Shown here: positions 27,236-35,768 of the stretch, piece after piece | How positions within the stretch are numbered: the stretch's first letter is position 1 | Layout: every line of letters starts with the position of its first letter | NCBI RefSeq assembly: GCF_002078605.1 | Contig: NZ_MSJR01000002.1 | Location: forward strand, 1 to 64,000 | DNA length: 64,000 nucleotides | DNA from: Salegentibacter sediminis | Lineage (GTDB): Bacteria > Bacteroidota > Bacteroidia > Flavobacteriales > Flavobacteriaceae | Direction: 5' to 3' | Translations under genes and position numbers: made by a program | Notes under the pieces: generated by a model | What the model was told of the DNA's origin: nothing | Database searches by the model: none | The model's input: the letters and a program-made list of their open reading frames with translations, nothing else

Positions 27236-27637
27236 TTATTTTTTAAAAGCGGTTAAAAAACCGTAGCGCTTTTTCTGCGGTCTTTCGTTTCCGTTGGTAA
27301 GTTTCTGATATATTTCTCCCCAACCTAACATTCCTCCTAAATTTCTGTCATCAATAAAAATATCGGCAAGGATTTTTCTGCTAATCCCTTCATCGAAATC
27401 TTCTTCAGGATAACTTTTATTTACAGCGTAAAACTCGATCCCTCGCATTTTACAGAACTCAACTGCCTCTTCTAATTTCTCGCCGTACCTGTAGGTCCAG
27501 AGGATTAACAAGTGGCCTTCTTCCTGTAGCTTCTGTAAGGATTCAAAAGCAAAAAGCATAGGTTTGCCAATCTCGGGATATTTGTTCTCTACAATAGTGC
27601 CATCAAAATCTACTGCTATTGTAAGGGATTTTGGCAT
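27236..27637 (-). CDS. HAD-superfamily phosphatase-like protein (BT0820 type)
   Basis: A 133-residue minimal HAD fold with no cap domain. Motif I is VDFDGTIVENKYPEIG (nucleophile Asp and acid Asp). Motif II is probably the Thr in LILWTYR. The C-terminal acidic motif is DIFIDDRNLGG. Substrate unknown. It lies in the operon between the thioredoxin-like gene (43 bp) and map (2 bp). Confidence 0.8.
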   Translation of the reverse strand: MPKSLTIAVDFDGTIVENKYPEIGKPMLFAFESLQKLQEEGHLLILWTYRYGEKLEEAVEFCKMRGIEFYAVNKSYPEEDFDEGISRKILADIFIDDRNLGGMLGWGEIYQKLTNGNERPQKKRYGFLTAFKK

Positions 27638-27641
27638 AATA

Positions 27642-27649
27642 CAAAATTA
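27642..27649 (-). promoter_or_regulatory. Possible internal -7 box before the HAD-like gene
   Basis: On the minus strand TAATTTTG matches TAnnTTTG and ends 4 nt before ATG 27637. If active it would give a leaderless transcript for HAD-map-HNH. The gap is AT-rich, so a chance match is possible. Confidence 0.3.
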
Positions 27650-27680
27650 GAAAGATTAAACTTAAATTATGTTTCTGGTT

Positions 27681-28220
27681 TTAAAAATCGGCATATGGAT
27701 TTTTGTAAGCTTTTTGGCTTACAATATCTGCCACGTCTTCTTCAAATGTCTCTAATGAAAATTCTACGAACCGGTTTACTTCTACGCCATCTTTGCAAAA
27801 GATAATCGTGGGTACCAGGTTAACCTCATAATTTTCTTCAATATGATTGGGGGTTTCCTTATTGGGATCAACAGCTATATTAGTTAATTTGGAATAATCA
27901 TAACCGGCCTGGTCCAGGATTTTATAGAGTTTGGGAACTTCCAATTGGCTATCGGCACACCAGGTACCCATAAATAGAACAATTTCATAATCAGAGATGT
28001 TTTCTTTTATAACCTTCATATGTTTTTCTTCCGGCTGATAATTGCTGTAGCCACTGTTGAACCAATATGAATACGGATTTTGTTCCAGTTCTTTTCGCTG
28101 AAACTCCCCCACAAGAAAGTCCTCCTGAAGTTCTTCTTCCGATTGCTTGTTAGTTTCTTCTTCTGAAAAATTCCCGCTTAAAAACAAGCTGAGAATAATT
28201 AGTAATATCTTACTCGTCAT
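27681..28220 (-). CDS. Thioredoxin-like protein with CxxS site
   Basis: The 179-residue protein has an N-terminal signal-like segment (MTSKILLIILSLFLSGNFS). The thioredoxin fold follows (about 65-165). The active-site loop reads FMGTWCADSQ, so Cys88 is followed by Ser91 instead of the second Cys. The cis-Pro motif is intact in NLVPTIIF. Such CxxS proteins cannot do a full dithiol exchange alone; family members may act as monothiol isomerases or binding proteins. It begins 4 bp after gpmI. Confidence 0.82.
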   Translation of the reverse strand: MTSKILLIILSLFLSGNFSEEETNKQSEEELQEDFLVGEFQRKELEQNPYSYWFNSGYSNYQPEEKHMKVIKENISDYEIVLFMGTWCADSQLEVPKLYKILDQAGYDYSKLTNIAVDPNKETPNHIEENYEVNLVPTIIFCKDGVEVNRFVEFSLETFEEDVADIVSQKAYKNPYADF

Positions 28221-28224
28221 TGTT

Positions 28225-29742
28225 TTAAATTAAAGGGTCCTGGGTCATTAAATCGGGTTGATCTATACCCATAAGTTTTAATATGGTCGGGGCAATATCT
28301 CCAAGTTTTCCACTTTTGATTTCTTTTACGTCGCTGTCCATTAAAATAAGGGGCACCGGGTTGGTGGTGTGAGCTGTATTTGGACTTCCGTCTGGATTGA
28401 TCATAGTTTCACTATTCCCGTGATCGGCAATTATTATTACTGAATAATCATTCTCGCGGGCTGCTTCAGCTACATCTTTAGCACAGGAATCTACAGTTTC
28501 ACAGGCTTTCACGGCGGCTTCGAATACTCCGGTATGGCCTACCATATCGGGATTTGCAAAATTCAGACAAATAAAATCGGCTGAATGTTCCCTGATTTCC
28601 GGAATGATCTTATCTCTTAACTCATAAGCGCTCATCTCCGGTTGCAGATCGTAGGTAGCTACTTTTGGAGAATTGCACATAATTCTTTTTTCCCCTTTAA
28701 AGGGTTTTTCGCGTCCTCCTGAAAAGAAAAAAGTAACGTGAGGATATTTCTCGGTCTCAGCTATCCTGATTTGTTTTTTCCCGGTGTATTCTAAAACTTC
28801 TCCCAGAGTGGATTTGATATTGTCTTTTTTGAAAACTACATTAATCCCCTGAAAGCTATCGTCATATTTGGTGATGGTCACATAATATAACAGCATTTTT
28901 TTCATATCATATTCAGGAAAATCCTCCTGGGTAAGGGCTTGAGTAAGTTGTCTCCCGCGATCTGTTCGAAAATTGAAGAAAATAACAACGTCTTTCTCAT
29001 TCAATTTGGCAACTGGTTCCCCGGCCTCGTCGGTAAGAACAATAGGCTCTATAAATTCATCGCTTATATTATTCTTGTAACTGTTTTCCACCTCTTCAAC
29101 GGCATTGGTGGTTTTATAACCTTCGCCCTTGGTAATAAGGTCGTAGGCTTTTTTTACCCGTTCCCAGCGTTTATCACGGTCCATAGCAAAATACCTTCCT
29201 ATTACCGAAGCTAGTTTCCCATTGGTTTTCTTTAGGTGCTCTTCAATCTCTGTTATGAATCCTTTTCCCGAATGTGGATCTACATCACGGCCATCGGTAA
29301 AGGCGTGAACATATTTTTCCTTCACCCCAAATTCTTCGGCAGCCGAGAGAAGACCTTTGAGGTGATTGATGTGGGAGTGGACCCCGCCATCGCTTAATAA
29401 GCCCATAAAATGGATGGGTTTATTGTTTTTAATGGCGTAGGTAAAGGCTTCTTCAAGTACCGGCTCGTCTTTTAAGGTATTTTTTTCTACTGCCATGTTT
29501 ATCTTTACCAGGTCCTGATATACAATTCTACCAGCGCCCAAATTCATATGTCCTACTTCACTGTTTCCCATTTGGCCTTCAGGCAAACCTACATTCATCC
29601 CGTCGGTGCGTAATTCGGCATGGGGATATTCCTTTATAACCGAATCCATAAACGGGGTATTAGCCTGTGCGATTGCAGAGACTTTAGGGTCCTGGGTAAT
29701 TCCCCATCCGTCCAGGATCATCAGTAAAACTTTCTTATTCAT
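28225..29742 (-). CDS. gpmI: 2,3-bisphosphoglycerate-independent phosphoglycerate mutase
   Basis: A 505-residue enzyme that interconverts 3- and 2-phosphoglycerate with two Mn2+ ions. Visible motifs are the metal site MILDGWG (Asp11), the phosphorylated Ser61 in QMGNSEVGHMNLGAGR, GLLSDGGVHSHINHLKG, HAFTDGRDVDP, NFRTDRGRQLTQ and the C-terminal IIADHGNSETM. It heads the six-gene minus-strand operon. No clear TAnnTTTG box was found upstream. Confidence 0.96.
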   Translation of the reverse strand: MNKKVLLMILDGWGITQDPKVSAIAQANTPFMDSVIKEYPHAELRTDGMNVGLPEGQMGNSEVGHMNLGAGRIVYQDLVKINMAVEKNTLKDEPVLEEAFTYAIKNNKPIHFMGLLSDGGVHSHINHLKGLLSAAEEFGVKEKYVHAFTDGRDVDPHSGKGFITEIEEHLKKTNGKLASVIGRYFAMDRDKRWERVKKAYDLITKGEGYKTTNAVEEVENSYKNNISDEFIEPIVLTDEAGEPVAKLNEKDVVIFFNFRTDRGRQLTQALTQEDFPEYDMKKMLLYYVTITKYDDSFQGINVVFKKDNIKSTLGEVLEYTGKKQIRIAETEKYPHVTFFFSGGREKPFKGEKRIMCNSPKVATYDLQPEMSAYELRDKIIPEIREHSADFICLNFANPDMVGHTGVFEAAVKACETVDSCAKDVAEAARENDYSVIIIADHGNSETMINPDGSPNTAHTTNPVPLILMDSDVKEIKSGKLGDIAPTILKLMGIDQPDLMTQDPLI

Positions 29743-30202
29743 AACACAATTAAATTTTGGCTATAAAGATAAAAACAAATTTTAGCCTTCACTAAGCATC
29801 TCCGACTAATGTTTTATTAAATCTATGTTGTTATGGCTTCTCTTGTCTTTTTCATCCTAGCTCGTGACCGGATAGCCAGAATTTCCCCAGAGCCAAAATT
29901 ATAATCCCAGTTCAATAAGGAATCTTAAAAAAAGGATACTATTTTTTCTCATTATTTTATATCGTGTAAATTAAAATTTTAACAAAAATTCTTCCCGAAT
30001 TGTATACTACATCTGTTTAATTTGCGTTTTAGAAAACCCAGCTTTAATGATATAATTGGTTGAAAATAAGCCTGATATTGCTTGATTATGTTAAAATTTG
30101 CCTTTTTAAGCGGGGTGTGTCTCAATTAAAGTCAAAATTGGGCGGATTGGCATATCCTTTGGAATAAATTAACAGAACAACAAAAAACTTTAAAATTTGC
30201 CT
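29743..30202. other. Divergent intergenic region gpmI / L,D-transpeptidase
   Basis: This 460-bp AT-rich stretch should hold promoters for both flanking genes. I find no exact TAnnTTTG box, only near-matches such as TATCCTTTG near 30153. The 13-mer TTAAAATTTGCCT occurs at 30091-30103 and again at 30190-30202. No convincing small ORF or RNA gene is seen. Confidence 0.5.
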
Positions 30203-30958
30203 ATGATTTATAAGATCTTAACCATTACTGGAATCCTTATTTTTTCCTTCGCATTTACAACTTCCTCTAAACTTCCTAAAACTTTAAACTCAAAGCTTGA
30301 AGCCTCTGCTGCCCCCGCATTGGTTTCCGAAGAAATTGAAACTTTTTCTGAAAAAGTTGCAACAGTTTATGGTGAATTTGCTGAAAACAGCGCCAGTATG
30401 CCGACTTTAAAGGTATTTGAAAGAGCAATGACAGGTTACTCTAAACTTGATGCAAAAGGTAAAGTAGGAAATCAACTCTTAACCGTTATCGATTTTGGTC
30501 TTTCTTCTACTACCAAAAGAATGTGGATTCTAGATATGAATACCAAAAATGTTTTATTTCACACCTACGTTTCCCACGGAAAAAATACCGGCGGCGAGTT
30601 TGCCACTAAATTTTCAAATACGGTTAATTCTTTGCAAAGTTCCCTTGGGTTTTATGTAACCGGAAAAACTTATTATGGTAAAAACGGGCTTTCTCTTTAT
30701 TTAGACGGACAGGAGAAAGGTTTTAATCACAACGCCAGAAAACGTTATGTAGTGGTGCACGGAGCAGATTATGCTGAGCCATCTTTTATAGATAGAATTG
30801 GGCGTTTAGGTAGAAGTTATGGCTGCCCTGCAGTTCCAAATTCTATAGCTAAAGACCTTATTGAAAAGATAAAAGGAAGATCTGTGATTTATATCCACAA
30901 AGAAGACAAAAATTACCTTAAAAACTCCAAGCTGCTTAATTCAGTAACAGCTGCATAA
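30203..30958 (+). CDS. Murein L,D-transpeptidase catalytic-domain protein (YkuD_2 type)
   Basis: From ATG 30203 the protein has 251 residues; a TTG two codons earlier is less likely. It has a signal peptide (about 1-22). The catalytic domain has VVVHGADYAEPSF (His186) and GRLGRSYGCPAVPN (Cys208), the Cys-His pair of the L,D-transpeptidase fold. GKNTGG and LGFYVTGKTY are typical of the YkuD_2 branch. It probably acts on peptidoglycan in the periplasm; the exact reaction is not assigned. Its 3' end overlaps the convergent L,D-transpeptidase gene by 23 bp. Confidence 0.87.
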   Translation: MIYKILTITGILIFSFAFTTSSKLPKTLNSKLEASAAPALVSEEIETFSEKVATVYGEFAENSASMPTLKVFERAMTGYSKLDAKGKVGNQLLTVIDFGLSSTTKRMWILDMNTKNVLFHTYVSHGKNTGGEFATKFSNTVNSLQSSLGFYVTGKTYYGKNGLSLYLDGQEKGFNHNARKRYVVVHGADYAEPSFIDRIGRLGRSYGCPAVPNSIAKDLIEKIKGRSVIYIHKEDKNYLKNSKLLNSVTAA

Positions 30959-32576
30959 TTTCTTTATCCTGCTTGTAAATGTCTTCGGCAAATCGGGTTT
31001 CATCGCCCTCACGCCAGGCCGTCCAATAAAAATGATGAACCCTAACATCTTTGGTAATCTTGATGGTAGTAGTTCTACCTGAATCCAGAATTTCCTGAAT
31101 TTTTTCTGAAGTATATTTTTCCTGGTCGTTTAATAAATATTCGGCCAGGTCTAACACCCCTTCAACTCTTACACAGCCCGAGCTCTGAGCCCTGGAGTTT
31201 TTCTCGAAAAGCTTTTTAGAGGGGGTGTCATGGAGGTAAATAGAATACCTGTTAGGGTAAATTATCTTTACCTTTCCCAATGGGTTGGCGGGACCTGCTT
31301 CCTGGCGGTAGGTGTAATTTACCACCTCTGGGTTATTCCAGTTTATTTCTGAAGGATTTAATCTTTGGCCGCTACCATCAAAAACTGCCATATTCCTGCT
31401 GGTAAGATAAGAGCTATTCCTTTTTGCTGCCGGAATAACATCATTCTTTTTAATGGTTGGAGGGATCGTCCAGGTAGGGTTGTAGACAATATGTTCAATT
31501 TTATCTGAAAAAACAGGTGTTTTTCGGGCTTCAGTTCCTACCATCACCCGGTTACTGCTAATGGTATCTTTTTCTTTAACCAGATGCAATCTGTAATTAG
31601 GGATATTAACGATAATATAGTGATCGCCCAGATCCTGAGGATGCCATCTCCAACGCTCCATATTAACTAATATTTGCTTGTAACGTTCTTCGTAGGTACT
31701 ATTAAGCTCAGAGATAGTTCCTTCGCCTATTACCGCATCGGTTTCTATCCCGTGGTGTTCCTGGAATTTCCGGATGGCTTCCTGTAAATTCTGGTTATAC
31801 TTATGGGTTGAATTTGGCGGAATACTGTCTATAAAATTCAATTCATTAAGCCTCAGGGCAATCATCGCCATTCTTGAACTGGTATCACCCGGTTTAATAC
31901 TTTCTCCTTGCGGGACCTGGGTTGGATTTTCCTCCTTTTCCTTTAAGACCCGATACTCCTTAAGTGATTTTTGTAGCCCTTTATACACTATATGATTTGG
32001 GGCCAGGTCTTCCAGTGTGGCAGAAATTTTATTTTCTGAAATGGCCTTTTCGAACAGCGGGAGTAAATCGGTTGTATTGCTGTCTATATCCCAAATAGAG
32101 TAAAGTTTTTTAGGGTCTAACTTACCTGAATTCAGATGTCTTCCGTAGGTGAAGAAAGCATCGGTGAGCACGAGTTCTAATAAGTCTTTTTCTTCCTGGT
32201 CAAGATTAGCTAAATTAGATAAGGCCATTTCCAGGTAATCCCCATGATAATCCTTAAACTGGAGTCCGTGGTTGGGGGCATTCTCAATACTACGGTAAAG
32301 ATCTTCCCGTAATTCCCTATTGCTCCATACCGGTTGGTATTCCCGCTGGGAATAAAAACTATCTACCAGGCGTATGTTTTCTAACTGAATCCCTGAATTA
32401 GCGGATTCTTTTTGCCATTGCTGAATTTTTTCTTCAACATTTGCTGCAGAAGAAAGTTTTTTAACTTCTTCGATATCCGGAGCATTTTTTGTTTCAATTC
32501 CGGATTCCTTGTTGTTATTATTACAGGCAAAAATTGCAACGAGAGATAAGTAAAGGGAAAATCTAATTATTTTCAT
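30936..32576 (-). CDS. L,D-transpeptidase, YcbB/LdtD-like lipoprotein
   Basis: The 546-residue protein has a lipoprotein signal MKIIRFSLYLSLVAIFAC (Cys18). A large N-terminal scaffold region follows (about 60-220), then a peptidoglycan-binding repeat (about 235-290, LRLNELNFIDS and IRKFQEHHGIETDAVIG). The YkuD catalytic domain (about 310-490) carries IYLHDTPSKKLFE (His near 446) and RAQSSGCVRVEG (Cys near 468). This layout matches LdtD/YcbB enzymes that form 3-3 crosslinks in peptidoglycan. It converges on a second, unrelated-subfamily L,D-transpeptidase gene. Confidence 0.9.
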   Translation of the reverse strand: MKIIRFSLYLSLVAIFACNNNNKESGIETKNAPDIEEVKKLSSAANVEEKIQQWQKESANSGIQLENIRLVDSFYSQREYQPVWSNRELREDLYRSIENAPNHGLQFKDYHGDYLEMALSNLANLDQEEKDLLELVLTDAFFTYGRHLNSGKLDPKKLYSIWDIDSNTTDLLPLFEKAISENKISATLEDLAPNHIVYKGLQKSLKEYRVLKEKEENPTQVPQGESIKPGDTSSRMAMIALRLNELNFIDSIPPNSTHKYNQNLQEAIRKFQEHHGIETDAVIGEGTISELNSTYEERYKQILVNMERWRWHPQDLGDHYIIVNIPNYRLHLVKEKDTISSNRVMVGTEARKTPVFSDKIEHIVYNPTWTIPPTIKKNDVIPAAKRNSSYLTSRNMAVFDGSGQRLNPSEINWNNPEVVNYTYRQEAGPANPLGKVKIIYPNRYSIYLHDTPSKKLFEKNSRAQSSGCVRVEGVLDLAEYLLNDQEKYTSEKIQEILDSGRTTTIKITKDVRVHHFYWTAWREGDETRFAEDIYKQDKEIMQLLLN

Positions 32577-32627
32577 GTAGGTTATTTTGGAGCGGTAAAA
32601 CAGGAACTGGGAGAGAGGCTTCCCCGC

Positions 32628-32912
32628 CTATTTTACTTTTACATCCTGGTAAGATTCATTTCGTTCAAACTGTACTTCAGCATAAGGGCAAAGCGGATCT
32701 ATTTTGAGTCCCTGGTTGCGGGCATATTCTACGGCTCTTTTAAGCAATTTCCCTGCAATACCCTGTCCTTCCAGATCCTCATTAACTTCAGTATGGTCTA
32801 TGGTGAGAATATCATTATCTTTATGAGTATAGGTGAGTTCAGCGTATACTCCTTCATTGTTTTCCAGATAGAACATTCCCCGGGTTTCGGTTTCTTTATG
32901 TTTAATATCCAT
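32628..32912 (-). CDS. Small GNAT-like N-acetyltransferase
   Basis: A 94-residue protein of the short acetyltransferase group. The acetyl-CoA pyrophosphate loop is recognisable in EVNEDLEGQGIAGKLLKRAV, and the ending LKIDPLCPYAEVQFERNESY has the Cys-Pro-Tyr segment usual in this family. Substrates of these small GNAT proteins are mostly unknown. It starts 1 bp after clpP and is likely cotranscribed with it. Confidence 0.85.
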   Translation of the reverse strand: MDIKHKETETRGMFYLENNEGVYAELTYTHKDNDILTIDHTEVNEDLEGQGIAGKLLKRAVEYARNQGLKIDPLCPYAEVQFERNESYQDVKVK

Positions 32913-32913
32913 G

Positions 32914-33465
32914 TTACTTCTTTAAAATATCATCCACGATTCCGTATTCAATAGATTCTTCAGCGTTCATCCAGTAATCGCGATTAAAATCTTTCATTAC
33001 TTTTTCTATAGGCTGTTCACAGTTTTCTGAAAGGATGCGCGCACTCAGTTCTTTTATTTTAAGGATTTCGGCCGCCTGAATTTCAATATTGGAAGCCTGG
33101 CCTCTGGCTCCACCCATTGGTTGATGAATCATTACTTTACCGTGAGGTTGGATAAGCCTTCTTCCTTTGGTGCCTCCAGATAAAAGTATAGATCCCATAG
33201 ATGCTGCCAGGCCTGAACAAATAGTAGAAACCGGACTTCTAAGACTCTGCATGGTATCATAAATGGCAAATCCATCGGTTACAAAACCTCCGGGACTATT
33301 TATAAAAAATTGAATTTCCTTATCACTTTCCATGTCCAGGTACAAAAGACGATCAATCACGTGTTTAGCGGTTTTATCGTTTACATCGCCCCAAAGAAAT
33401 ATTTTACGTTTCTCTAAGAATTTTGCATCTATTAGATCCTGGGTTTTTCCGGGTTTATCTTTCAT
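32914..33465 (-). CDS. ClpP-family serine peptidase (paralog lacking the N-terminal axial segment)
   Basis: The 183-residue protein has the complete ClpP catalytic triad: Ser89 (CSGLAASMGS), His114 (VMIHQPMGGARGQ) and Asp163 (NRDYWM). The motif FFINSPGGFVTDG is also intact. It forms the proteolytic chamber in ClpXP/ClpAP-type proteases. However, it starts directly before the handle region and lacks the usual N-terminal segment with ERAYDIYSRLL, which forms the axial loops that meet ClpX or ClpA. No clpX gene is adjacent. It may be a second ClpP of the genome rather than the main one; this is inference. Confidence 0.85.
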   Translation of the reverse strand: MKDKPGKTQDLIDAKFLEKRKIFLWGDVNDKTAKHVIDRLLYLDMESDKEIQFFINSPGGFVTDGFAIYDTMQSLRSPVSTICSGLAASMGSILLSGGTKGRRLIQPHGKVMIHQPMGGARGQASNIEIQAAEILKIKELSARILSENCEQPIEKVMKDFNRDYWMNAEESIEYGIVDDILKK

Positions 33466-33671
33466 AATAATGAATACTGTTTTTTATTTATTAAGCTAAA
33501 AATAAGCTTATTTTGATAGAAAAACTCCTTTTTTTAGGGGCATTTAACAAGACTTTATAGAAGTTTGCCATCTATATGAATGAAACAAAAAACTATAGAC
33601 CCTGGGAGGGGATTTAAATAGTAATATCCTGGAAGACTTTTATGAATATTTGAATCTTTATTTATAAACAT

Positions 33672-33705
33672 AAAAAAACCTCCGCAAAAAATGCAGAGGT
33701 TTTTA
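33672..33705 (-). terminator. Duplicate copy of the tRNA-Gly terminator
   Basis: Read on the minus strand: cctctgc, a T-rich loop, gcggagg, then a T-tract. It is the downstream copy of the repeated block and could act as a second-chance terminator. Confidence 0.75.
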
Positions 33706-33706
33706 G

Positions 33707-33723
33707 AGCGGGAGACCGGGTTC
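33707..33723 (-). pseudogene. tRNA-Gly 3'-end fragment
   Basis: Seventeen bases identical to the last 17 of the intact tRNA-Gly at 33825-33841 (T-arm part, acceptor 3' strand, discriminator). The rest of the tRNA is missing, so it cannot fold as a tRNA. Confidence 0.85.
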
Positions 33724-33789
33724 CCTTCGGTTCGCTTTTCAAGCTCACTCAGGACAGGCTTCTCACCCGGTCCTGAATTTTTTTAAATA

Positions 33790-33821
33790 AAAAAAACCTC
33801 CACAAAAAATGCAGAGGTCTT
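33790..33821 (-). terminator. Terminator of tRNA-Gly
   Basis: On the minus strand cctctgc and gtggagg pair through wobbles around a T-rich loop. A run of T follows, a few bases past the tRNA 3' end. Confidence 0.8.
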
Positions 33822-33824
33822 TAG

Positions 33825-33897
33825 AGCGGGAGACCGGGTTCGAACCGGCGACATTCAGCTTGGAAGGCTGACGCTCTACCAACTGAGCTACTCCCGC
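33825..33897 (-). tRNA. tRNA-Gly (anticodon TCC)
   Basis: A full 73-nt cloverleaf on the minus strand. The acceptor stem is GCGGGAG/CTCCCGC with discriminator T. D-arm AGCTCAGTTGGTAGAGC, anticodon stem-loop CAGCCTTCCAAGCTG (anticodon TCC) and T-arm GCCGGTTCGAACCCGGT are intact. CCA is not encoded. The gene has a matching promoter upstream. Confidence 0.97.
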
Positions 33898-33907
33898 AAT
33901 ACAGGTA

Positions 33908-33940
33908 CAAATATAATCTTAATGGAATTCATTTTCCAAA
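33908..33940 (-). promoter_or_regulatory. Promoter of tRNA-Gly
   Basis: On the minus strand TTTG (33940-33937), 21 nt, TATATTTG (33915-33908). This is a full match to the Bacteroidota promoter, ending 10 nt before the tRNA 5' base. Confidence 0.75.
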
Positions 33941-33984
33941 TAAATTTGAAATTTTAGTGCTGAATTTTCTTCAGCAGAAAACAA

Positions 33985-34015
33985 AAAACCGGGATCCTTT
34001 AAGGAACCCGGTTTT
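33985..34015 (-). terminator. Terminator of rho
   Basis: Arms AAAACCGGG (33985-33993) and CCCGGTTTT (34007-34015) with an inner TCC/GGA pairing. A T-rich tract follows on the minus strand. It lies 24 nt past the rho stop codon. Confidence 0.88.
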
Positions 34016-34039
34016 CTTGTGATTATAACTTTCTGAAGA

Positions 34040-35689
34040 TTAGGCATTCATCGAAATGAGGAATTCTTCGTTGTTCCTGGTTTGTTTGAAACGCTCTTCA
34101 ATAAATTCCATAGCTTCAATAGGGTTCATATCTGCAAGATATTTACGCAGTACCCACATACGCTGTATGGTATTTTCATCCAGTAAAAGATCGTCACGAC
34201 GTGTGCTGGAGGAAGTAAGGTCTATTGCAGGGAAAATTCTTCTGTTAGCGATCTTTCTGTCCAGTTGTAGCTCCATATTACCGGTTCCTTTAAATTCTTC
34301 AAAGATAACTTCGTCCATCTTGGAACCTGTGTCGGTAAGTGCCGTTGCGATAATGGATAGAGAACCACCATTTTCGATATTACGCGCAGCACCAAAGAAA
34401 CGCTTTGGTTTGTGAAGGGCATTTGCATCAACACCACCACTAAGTACCTTCCCACTGGCAGGCTGTACGGTGTTGTAAGCTCGCGCAAGCCTGGTAATAG
34501 AATCCAGAAGTATTACTACGTCGTGGCCACATTCTACCAGGCGCTTAGCCTTTTCTAATACGATATTTGCAACACGTACATGTTCGTGAGCTTCCTTATC
34601 AAAGGTTGAAGCCACTACTTCCCCGCGAACATTCCGTTGCATATCGGTAACCTCTTCGGGACGTTCATCGATAAGGAGAACGATTTGGTATACTTCAGGA
34701 TGATTCGCTGCAATTGCATTAGCGATATCCTTTAGCAACATGGTTTTACCGGTTTTAGGTTGAGAAACGATCATTCCACGTTGTCCTTTTCCAATAGGGG
34801 AGAAGAGGTCCATGATCCTGGTTGAAATAGAACTTTGTTTATCGGCGATATTGAATTTTTCCTTTGGGAAAAGTGGAGTGAGGTGTTCAAAAGAAACCCT
34901 GTCTCTTACTACTTGCGGATCCAGGCCGTTGATCTTGTTGATCTTTATTAAAGGAAAATATTTTTCTCCTTCTTTTGGCGGACGGATTTGACCCAGAACC
35001 GTATCTCCGGTTTTAAGGCCGAATAATCTTATCTGCGATTGTGATACATAAATATCATCTGGGGAAGTAAGGTAGTTGTAGTCTGAAGACCTTAAGAAAC
35101 CATAGTTGTCCTGCATGATATCGAGTACCCCTTCACTTTCAATTATCGCATCAAACTCATAATCGGGCTCGCGATAGCGATTCCGACTGTCACGGTTTCC
35201 TCCGTCACGGTTATTATTGTTGTTATCACGATTTCCGTTGTCACGGCTCGAAGTATTTTTACTACGGCTCTCCTGTTTCTCTCTTTGATTACCACGGTTA
35301 TCATCCCTGGAATCTCTTGAGTCTTTGGAAGAACGTTTTTCCGGTCTTTTGTTTTCCCTGGCCTGAGGTTTTTCTTTTGCAGGCTGGGCTTTAGCTCGTG
35401 GTTTTTCTTCTTTTTGAGGAGAATCCGATTGTTTTTGTCTTGGTGGTTTTTTATCGCTGCCTATTTTTCCGGTTTTTTTCTTCTGTGGTTTTTCTGAAGC
35501 TTCGGAGCTTTTTGGGCGCTCCTCGGCCAGAACTTCCTTCGCGATGGCAGGGTTGGCAGCCTGGTGATCTAAGATTTGATAAACCAGATCTGATTTTTTA
35601 AGGCTTCTGAATTTAGGAACATTTAATGACTTTGCGATTTCCTGAAGTTCAGGTAGCTTTTTAGCTTTTAATTCTGAAATTTCAAACAT
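34040..35689 (-). CDS. rho: Transcription termination factor Rho with long disordered insert
   Basis: The 549-residue protein starts with the Rho_N helical domain (1-50, [19 protein letters not shown]). A low-complexity region (about 51-177) is rich in Lys, Arg, Asn, Asp and Gln. The cold-shock RNA-binding domain (181-255, [15 protein letters not shown]) follows, then the RecA-like motor with Walker A QPKTGKT (near 311) and Walker [17 protein letters not shown]. Rho is a hexameric RNA helicase that ends transcription. A comparable insert in Bacteroides Rho has been reported to drive phase separation; whether this one does is unknown. Two terminator-like or palindromic hairpins flank the gene. 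Confidence 0.97.
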   Translation of the reverse strand: MFEISELKAKKLPELQEIAKSLNVPKFRSLKKSDLVYQILDHQAANPAIAKEVLAEERPKSSEASEKPQKKKTGKIGSDKKPPRQKQSDSPQKEEKPRAKAQPAKEKPQARENKRPEKRSSKDSRDSRDDNRGNQREKQESRSKNTSSRDNGNRDNNNNNRDGGNRDSRNRYREPDYEFDAIIESEGVLDIMQDNYGFLRSSDYNYLTSPDDIYVSQSQIRLFGLKTGDTVLGQIRPPKEGEKYFPLIKINKINGLDPQVVRDRVSFEHLTPLFPKEKFNIADKQSSISTRIMDLFSPIGKGQRGMIVSQPKTGKTMLLKDIANAIAANHPEVYQIVLLIDERPEEVTDMQRNVRGEVVASTFDKEAHEHVRVANIVLEKAKRLVECGHDVVILLDSITRLARAYNTVQPASGKVLSGGVDANALHKPKRFFGAARNIENGGSLSIIATALTDTGSKMDEVIFEEFKGTGNMELQLDRKIANRRIFPAIDLTSSSTRRDDLLLDENTIQRMWVLRKYLADMNPIEAMEFIEERFKQTRNNEEFLISMNA

Positions 35690-35768
35690 GAATAAATAAG
35701 AATAAAATTTTGTGTTTGGGTTGATTAAAACTTCTCGTGGAAGAATCGAAAAAAATTTGGAGACTTAA

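Larger units (their letters stand above)
33672..33841 (-). repeat. 118-bp-period partial duplication of a tRNA 3' end plus terminator
   Basis: Positions 33672-33723 and 33790-33841 are 52-bp direct repeats with two mismatches. Each contains a terminator hairpin and the 3' end of tRNA-Gly. The 66 bp between them is not tRNA; it contains the inverted repeat gaccgggt (33714-33721) / acccggtc (33765-33772). Confidence 0.9.
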
